From: Clostridiales bacterium
Lineage (GTDB): Bacteria > Bacillota > Clostridia > Oscillospirales > Oscillospiraceae
Assembly (NCBI GenBank): GCA_021205725.1
Contig: JAJPWY010000012.1
Coordinates: 1-34,704 of the forward strand
Length of the DNA: 34,704 bases
Direction of reading: 5' to 3'
The first letter of the stretch is position 1. Every line of letters starts with the position of its first letter. Positions 30,300-34,704 of the stretch are shown here, piece by piece. The notes under the pieces were generated by a model that did no database searches, had not been told where the DNA came from, and saw only the letters and a list, made by a program, of their open reading frames with translations. The position numbers and the translations under genes are program-made.

Positions 30300-31184
30300 T
30301 TACAGCAGACCGTACTCGGTCAGCACGGATTTCAGAATGGCCAGGTTGCCCTCCTCCATCTCGCACAGAGGCATCCGCAGCAGACCGGCCTCCATGCCCA
30401 TCAGGTTCATGGCGGTCTTGACCGGGATGGGGTTGACCTCGATAAACAGGGTGTCGTTCAGCTTCTGGTACTTGGCCTGGAGCCTGGCGGCCTCGGCGAA
30501 GTTGCCGTCCAGACACAGCTGTACCATGTCGTGGACCTGCCGGGGGAGGATGTTGGCCAGCACCGAGATGACGCCCTTGCCGCCCATGGCCATGAGAGGC
30601 ACCACCTGGTCGTCGTTGCCGGACCAGATGTTCATATTGTCTCCGCACAGAGCCACCGTCTGGGAGACCAGGGTGAAGTTCCCGCTGGCCTCCTTGATGC
30701 CGTTGATCATGGGGTGCTTGGAGAGCTCATAGTAAGTAGAGGCCTTGAAGCTGGTGCCCGTCCGGGAGGGGACATGATAGAGAATGATGGGGGTGTGTAC
30801 CCGGTCGGCAATATAGGTGTAGTGCTGGATCAGCCCCTTCTGGGTGGCCTTGTTGTAGTAGGGGGTGACCATCAGCAGTCCGTCGGCCCCGGCGCTCTCT
30901 GCGTGGAGGGCCAGCTCCAGAGCGGCGGCGGTGTCGTTGCTGCCCGCCCCGGCGAGAACCTTGCAGCGTCCTGCCACCTTGTTGATGGCGTACTCCACCG
31001 TGACCATATGCTCCTGCATGGTCTGGGTGGAGGACTCGCCGGTGGTGCCACAGATGCAGATGGCGTCGGTTCCGTTGGCGATCTGGAACTCGATGAGCTG
31101 TCCCAGCTTTTCGTAGTCTACCCCGTCAGGCTTAAAGGGGGTGACGATGGCGACACAGGAGCCGGTAAAAATAGGTTGCTTCAT
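30300..31184 (-). CDS. dapA: 4-hydroxy-tetrahydrodipicolinate synthase
   Basis: DapA condenses pyruvate and aspartate semialdehyde, the branch point to lysine. The 294-residue TIM barrel carries GTTGESST near residue 45, the active-site Tyr in ILYHVPSRTG, and the Schiff-base Lys in INGIKEASGNF. A GAAAGGAGA site precedes the ATG. It lies 42 bases after asd in the same transcript. Confidence 0.96.
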   Translation of the reverse strand: MKQPIFTGSCVAIVTPFKPDGVDYEKLGQLIEFQIANGTDAICICGTTGESSTQTMQEHMVTVEYAINKVAGRCKVLAGAGSNDTAAALELALHAESAGADGLLMVTPYYNKATQKGLIQHYTYIADRVHTPIILYHVPSRTGTSFKASTYYELSKHPMINGIKEASGNFTLVSQTVALCGDNMNIWSGNDDQVVPLMAMGGKGVISVLANILPRQVHDMVQLCLDGNFAEAARLQAKYQKLNDTLFIEVNPIPVKTAMNLMGMEAGLLRMPLCEMEEGNLAILKSVLTEYGLL

Positions 31185-31226
31185 GAACAGGTCTCCTTTC
31201 TCACAGCGGAGGGAATAGGGGGAAGG

Positions 31227-32321
31227 TTACTTCCGGGTGATATAGCCCTCGGCGCACAGCAGCTCCGCCAGGAGCACGCCGCCGCCGGCAGCGCCCCGGA
31301 GGGTGTTATGGCTCAGGCCCACGAATTTGTAGTCATACTGGCTGTCCGGGCGCAGACGGCCCAGGGAGATGGCCATGCCGCCCTCCAGATCACGCTGGAG
31401 TTTGGTCTGGGGATAGTTGGGGTCTTCAAAGTAGTGGAGGAACTGCTTGGGGGCGGAGGGCAGCTCCAGCTCCTGGGCACGGCCCCGATAGGAGGCCCAG
31501 ACCTCCTTGATCTCCTCCACAGAGGGCTTTTTGCCCTCGGGGAAGCTCATAAAGACGGCGGCCATGTGTCCGTCGGTGACGGGGACCCGGAGGCACTGGC
31601 TGGTGATGGAAGGGGAGACGGCGTCCACGATCTCATCGCCCACGATCTCGCCCCAGAGCTTCATCGGCTCCTGCTCACTCTTCTCCTCCTCGCCGCCGAT
31701 ATAGGGGATGACGTTGTCCACCATCTCCGGCCAGGTGGTGAAGTTTTTGCCTGCCCCGGAGATGGCCTGGTAGGTGCAGACCAGGGCTTTGTCCAGGCCG
31801 TACTTCTCCCGGAGGGGATGCAGGGCGGGGACGTAGCTCTGGAGGGAGCAGTTGGACTTGACGGCGATAAAGCCCCGCTGGGTGCCCAGACGCTTGCGCT
31901 GGCTGTCGATGATGCGAATGTGCTGGGGGTTGATCTCCGGCACCACCATGGGCACGTCGGGGGTGTGGCGGTTGGCGGAGTTGTTGGAGACCACCGGGCA
32001 CTCATGTTTGGCATAGGCCTCCTCCAGCGCCTTGATCTGGTCCTTCTTCATATTGACGGCGCAGAAGGTGAAGTCTACCCCGTCACAGAAGGTATCCATA
32101 TCCGCCTCGGCGTCCAGGATGACCATGTCCTTCACGGACTCGGGCATGGGGGTGCTCATCAGCCAGCGCTTCCCGGCTACCTCGCCGTAGGTCTTGCCTG
32201 CGCTCCGGGCGCTGGCGGCCAGCGCGGTGATCTGGAACCAGGGGTGATTCTCCAGCAGGGTGACAAAGCGCTGTCCCACCATGCCGGTGCAGCCGACAAC
32301 GCCAACCTTATACTTCTCCAT
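31227..32321 (-). CDS. asd: Aspartate-semialdehyde dehydrogenase (archaeal/fungal-type)
   Basis: Asd reduces aspartyl phosphate to aspartate semialdehyde. The 364-residue protein has the NADP motif VVGCTGMVGQRFVTLL, the catalytic cysteine in VKSNCSLQSYVPAL, TYQAISGAGK and a late DGHMAAVF histidine region. The extra length and motif style match the archaeal/eukaryotic branch of the family rather than the shorter E. coli/B. subtilis branch; this is judged by eye. AGGAGGAG precedes the ATG. It is the first gene of the riboswitch-controlled operon. Confidence 0.93.
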   Translation of the reverse strand: MEKYKVGVVGCTGMVGQRFVTLLENHPWFQITALAASARSAGKTYGEVAGKRWLMSTPMPESVKDMVILDAEADMDTFCDGVDFTFCAVNMKKDQIKALEEAYAKHECPVVSNNSANRHTPDVPMVVPEINPQHIRIIDSQRKRLGTQRGFIAVKSNCSLQSYVPALHPLREKYGLDKALVCTYQAISGAGKNFTTWPEMVDNVIPYIGGEEEKSEQEPMKLWGEIVGDEIVDAVSPSITSQCLRVPVTDGHMAAVFMSFPEGKKPSVEEIKEVWASYRGRAQELELPSAPKQFLHYFEDPNYPQTKLQRDLEGGMAISLGRLRPDSQYDYKFVGLSHNTLRGAAGGGVLLAELLCAEGYITRK

Positions 32322-32396
32322 GGGTAACTCCTCCTAAATTCGGACTCAGCTCAGTCTATGCAGGCGTCGTCCGTCCTGTTTCTCCCTCTCCGGGGC

Positions 32397-32430
32397 AAAA
32401 AAGAAATCAGCCGTTGAAAACGGGCTGATT
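32397..32430 (-). terminator. Terminator of the lysine riboswitch
   Basis: On the minus strand AATCAGCCCGTTTTCAACGGCTGATT is followed by TCTTTTTT. An alternative stem, TATAATGT..GTGC with GCAC..ACATTATA, lies just before it (about 32435-32472). This is the expected expression-platform layout. Confidence 0.85.
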
Positions 32431-32486
32431 CTGTACTATAATGTGCGGTGCGCGAAGCACTGACATTATATGGAGCAGATCAGCTC

Positions 32487-32662
32487 AACACCAGAGGCTC
32501 CCGACCGGGATGCCCTGATGACAGTCAGCAGACTGTTTGTCTGCCGCCCAGGCAGCCCGACCTCCGCCGTCCGGCCCCTTCGGCGGCCTGCCCTTTCCAC
32601 ACTGCCTCGCGGAGCGGCGGCGCCCTCCGCAGCGGTACTGATGCAGGCCGCACCTCTATTCT
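32487..32662 (-). promoter_or_regulatory. Lysine riboswitch (L box) aptamer
   Basis: On the minus strand the conserved blocks appear in order: AGAGGTGCGGC...CATCAGTA, GTGTGGAAAGGGCAGGC followed by CGCCGAAGGGG, GTCGGGCTGCCTGGG, AGACAAACAGTCTGC then GACTGTCA, and CCGGTCGGGAGCCTCTGGTG, which closes on the first block. This is the lysine (L-box) aptamer. Lysine binding should favour the downstream terminator and switch off asd-dapA-dapB-ACT. Confidence 0.92.
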
Positions 32663-32676
32663 GCGTGTATAGACGT

Positions 32677-32705
32677 ATCATATCACGCTTCCCTTGCATC
32701 GTCAA
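32677..32705 (-). promoter_or_regulatory. Sigma-A promoter of the dap operon
   Basis: On the minus strand: TTGACG (32705-32700), 17-base spacer, TATGAT (32682-32677), starting the riboswitch RNA near 32670. Confidence 0.75.
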
Positions 32706-32716
32706 GGCGCATTTCC

Positions 32717-32750
32717 TGCAAAACTGTTCTATTTTACAGCAGGTTTTGCA
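32717..32750. repeat. Inverted repeat ahead of queA
   Basis: TGCAAAAC (32717-32724) and GTTTTGCA (32743-32750) form a perfect 8-bp dyad with an 18-base spacer, flanked by CTGT/ACAG inside. It lies between the dap promoter and queA and could be an operator. No clear queA promoter is seen. Confidence 0.4.
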
Positions 32751-32789
32751 TACTCTTTTGGGCAACGACCCTGAAATGAGGATAAATCC

Positions 32790-33860
32790 ATGAAGACCAG
32801 TGATTTTTATTATGACCTCCCGCCGGAGCTAATCGCCCAGACGCCCCTGGAGCGACGGGACGCCTCCCGGCTGATGACCCTGGATAAGCAGACAGGTTCG
32901 GTAGGCCATCATATGTTTTACGAGCTGCCCGACTTCCTCCGCCCGGGGGACTGTCTGGTGATGAACGACTCCCGGGTGCTCCCCGCCCGGCTCATCGGCC
33001 ACCGGGAGTCCGGCGGCGTCTGCGAGGTGCTGCTGCTCATCGACCGGGGGGACAAGACCTGGGAGTGCCTGGTTCGTCCGGGGAAAAAGCTGCGCACCGG
33101 CGCAAAGATTACCTTCGGCGAGGGCGAGCTGACCGCCCAGGTGACGGATGTGCTGGAGGACGGGAACCGGCTGATCCGGTTCGACTACGACGGCATTTTC
33201 CTGGAAATTCTGGAAAAGCTGGGGCGGATGCCCCTGCCCCCCTATATCAAGGAGGAGCTGGAGGATCAGGAGCGGTATCAGACGGTCTACTCCAAAGTGG
33301 TCGGCTCGGCGGCGGCCCCCACGGCGGGGCTGCACTTCACCCCGGAGCTGCTGGAGAAAATACAGGAGATGGGCGTGCGCCTGGCCTACGTCACTCTCCA
33401 TGTGGGCCTGGGCACCTTCCGGCCTGTCAAGACGGACGATGTGGAGCACCACGATATGCACTCGGAGTATTGCGTCATCCCTCCGGAGACGGCGCAGATC
33501 ATCAACGAGACGAAGCAAAACGGCGGTCGGGTCATCTGCGTGGGCACCACCTCCTGCCGGACGGTGGAGAGCTACGCCAACGAGGACGGCACCGTCCGGG
33601 CGGACGGGGGCTGGACGAAAATCTTCATCTACCCCGGCTACCGGTTCAAGGTGCTGGACGGTCTGATCACCAACTTCCACCTGCCCGAGTCCACCCTCAT
33701 CATGCTGGTCTCCGCCCTGGCAGGGCGGGAGCACGTTCTTGCCGCCTATGAGGAGGCAGTGCGGGAGCGGTATCGGTTCTTTTCGTTTGGGGATGCGATG
33801 CTCATTGCAAGCGGCTTGTCTCAGGATGCACAGGACAGAGATTCAGAACAGTATAGATAA
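32790..33860 (+). CDS. queA: S-adenosylmethionine:tRNA ribosyltransferase-isomerase
   Basis: QueA transfers the ribosyl part of SAM to preQ1 in tRNA to form epoxyqueuosine. The 356-residue protein begins [19 protein letters not shown] with RRDASRL and has [57 protein letters not shown] and the C-terminal [22 protein letters not shown] precedes the ATG. tgt follows after 12 bases, forming a queuosine unit. Confidence 0.95.
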   Translation: MKTSDFYYDLPPELIAQTPLERRDASRLMTLDKQTGSVGHHMFYELPDFLRPGDCLVMNDSRVLPARLIGHRESGGVCEVLLLIDRGDKTWECLVRPGKKLRTGAKITFGEGELTAQVTDVLEDGNRLIRFDYDGIFLEILEKLGRMPLPPYIKEELEDQERYQTVYSKVVGSAAAPTAGLHFTPELLEKIQEMGVRLAYVTLHVGLGTFRPVKTDDVEHHDMHSEYCVIPPETAQIINETKQNGGRVICVGTTSCRTVESYANEDGTVRADGGWTKIFIYPGYRFKVLDGLITNFHLPESTLIMLVSALAGREHVLAAYEEAVRERYRFFSFGDAMLIASGLSQDAQDRDSEQYR

Positions 33861-33872
33861 AGGATTTTAACT

Positions 33873-34704
33873 ATGTTTCAAATCATCAAAACCAACGGAA
33901 AGGCCCGACGGGGCGTGTTTACCTGCGCCCACGGCACGGTACAGACGCCCGTCTTTATGAACGTGGGCACCCAGGGAGCCATCAAGGGGGCGCTGGACGC
34001 CGGGGACCTGGAGGGGCTGGGCTGCCAGATCGAGTTGTCCAACACCTACCACCTCCATGTCCGTCCCGGCGATGAGGTGGTGAAGGCCATGGGCGGTCTG
34101 CACCGGTTTATGGGATGGAACGGCCCCATTCTCACCGACAGCGGCGGCTTTCAGGTGTTCTCCCTGGCAAAGCGGAAGGACATTAAGGAGGAGGGCGTCA
34201 CCTTCCACAGCCATGTGGACGGCCGGTATATCTTCATGGGGCCGGAGGAATCCATGACCATCCAGGCAAACCTGGGCAGCGACATCGCCATGGCCTTTGA
34301 CGAGTGCGTGGCAAACCCCTCTGCCTATGAGTATGTGGAGCGGTCCGTCCAGCGCACTCAGCGGTGGCTGGAGCGGTGCGTGGCCAAACGCCGGGAGCTG
34401 ATGGCGGCGCCGGACTGCGTGAATCCGGGACAGATGCTGTTTGCCATCAACCAGGGGGGCACCTACCCGGATCTGCGTATCTGGCACGCAAAGCAGATCT
34501 CCGCCATGGAGGGCTACGAGGGAGTGGGCATCGGCGGCCTGGCGGTGGGGGAGAGCACCCAGACCATGTATGACATTATCGACGCCGTGGAGCCGTATCT
34601 CCCCCAGGACAAGCCCCGTTATTTGATGGGGGTGGGGACTCCCTCCAACATATCGAGGGGGTGGCCCGGGGGGTGGACTTCTTCGCCTGCGTCATGCCCG
34701 CCCG
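33873..34704 (+). CDS. tgt: tRNA-guanine transglycosylase, 3'-partial, with an apparent one-base frameshift
   Basis: Tgt exchanges guanine 34 for preQ1 in tRNAs with GUN anticodons. From ATG 33873 (AAAGGA site) the frame shows GVFTCAHGTVQTPVFMNVGT, the general acid/base Asp in LTDSGGFQVFSL, AINQGGTYPDLR and GIGGLAVGE, all typical. After GVGTPSN (about 34632-34649) the frame becomes SRGWPGG. The expected EGVARGVDFF continues one frame over from 34655, so one base is missing near 34650-34655. In that frame the nucleophile region reads FFACVMPA, whereas the family has FDCVxPxR, so the catalytic Asp codon reads Ala. The gene runs off the window. A sequencing or assembly error at the window end is as likely as a real lesion. 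Confidence 0.85.
   Translation, partial: MFQIIKTNGKARRGVFTCAHGTVQTPVFMNVGTQGAIKGALDAGDLEGLGCQIELSNTYHLHVRPGDEVVKAMGGLHRFMGWNGPILTDSGGFQVFSLAKRKDIKEEGVTFHSHVDGRYIFMGPEESMTIQANLGSDIAMAFDECVANPSAYEYVERSVQRTQRWLERCVAKRRELMAAPDCVNPGQMLFAINQGGTYPDLRIWHAKQISAMEGYEGVGIGGLAVGESTQTMYDIIDAVEPYLPQDKPRYLMGVGTPSNISRGWPGGWTSSPASCPP

Noticed and set aside
29529..32327. A 932-codon open frame on the plus strand across the dap genes
   Set aside because: It is the antisense of dapB, dapA and asd, is Gly/His/Val-rich without family motifs, and arises from GC-biased third positions. The minus-strand genes have full family signatures.

Overview
The window is chromosomal DNA from an endospore-forming member of the Clostridia. 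The intact eight-gene spoIIIA operon, the gene order nusB–(TsaD-like)–xseA–xseB–ispA–dxs–tlyA–nadK–argR–recN, RNA-based control of amino-acid genes (T-box, lysine riboswitch) and GC-rich codon use together suggest a gut-type Oscillospiraceae lineage (Flavonifractor/Pseudoflavonifractor-like). The placement is an inference from gene order and protein style; no database was searched.

Layout. Bases 1-730 are the AT-richer end of a degraded mobile element: two or three tiny genes, a terminator and a YjcQ-like phage gene killed by a stop at codon 3. Bases 730-931 hold a long hairpin. Bases 932-3666 (minus) are a molybdate ABC transporter operon, modA-modB-modC, divergent from a LysR-type regulator (3877-4770). 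The shared control region shows two facing sigma-A promoters, a perfect 9-bp dyad placed like a LysR operator, and an intrinsic terminator just after the predicted mod transcription start. Bases 4846-7175 (minus) carry a P-loop/CYTH fusion protein and a cell-wall amidase, separated by a 491-bp non-coding stretch with an AT-rich palindrome cluster. Then come a DUF4349 lipoprotein (+), rsmA (-), a YabE-like G5/3D cell-wall protein (-) and a MocR-type regulator (-).

Bases 12374-17160 (+) are spoIIIAA-AH, which build the mother-cell side of the feeding-tube channel. They are preceded by a near-consensus sigma-E promoter. Bases 17431-27350 (+) form one long, tightly packed run of housekeeping genes: transcription antitermination (nusB), a TsaD-like paralogue, exonuclease VII, isoprenoid synthesis (ispA, dxs), a YuiD-like membrane protein, an rRNA methylase (tlyA), NAD kinase, ArgR and RecN. 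tyrS (27715-28944) follows under a tyrosine T-box. The diaminopimelate/lysine operon asd-dapA-dapB-ACT (minus, 32321-29023) is led by a lysine riboswitch with its own terminator. The window closes with the queuosine genes queA and tgt (+).

The tgt reading is interrupted by a one-base deletion about 50 bp before the window end, and the catalytic Asp codon reads Ala in the displaced frame. I see no CRISPR array, tRNA, rRNA or intact insertion sequence. The least conventional parts are the mod/lysR control region, the palindrome cluster at 6317-6391, the hairpin at 843-899, and the element remnant at the left edge.
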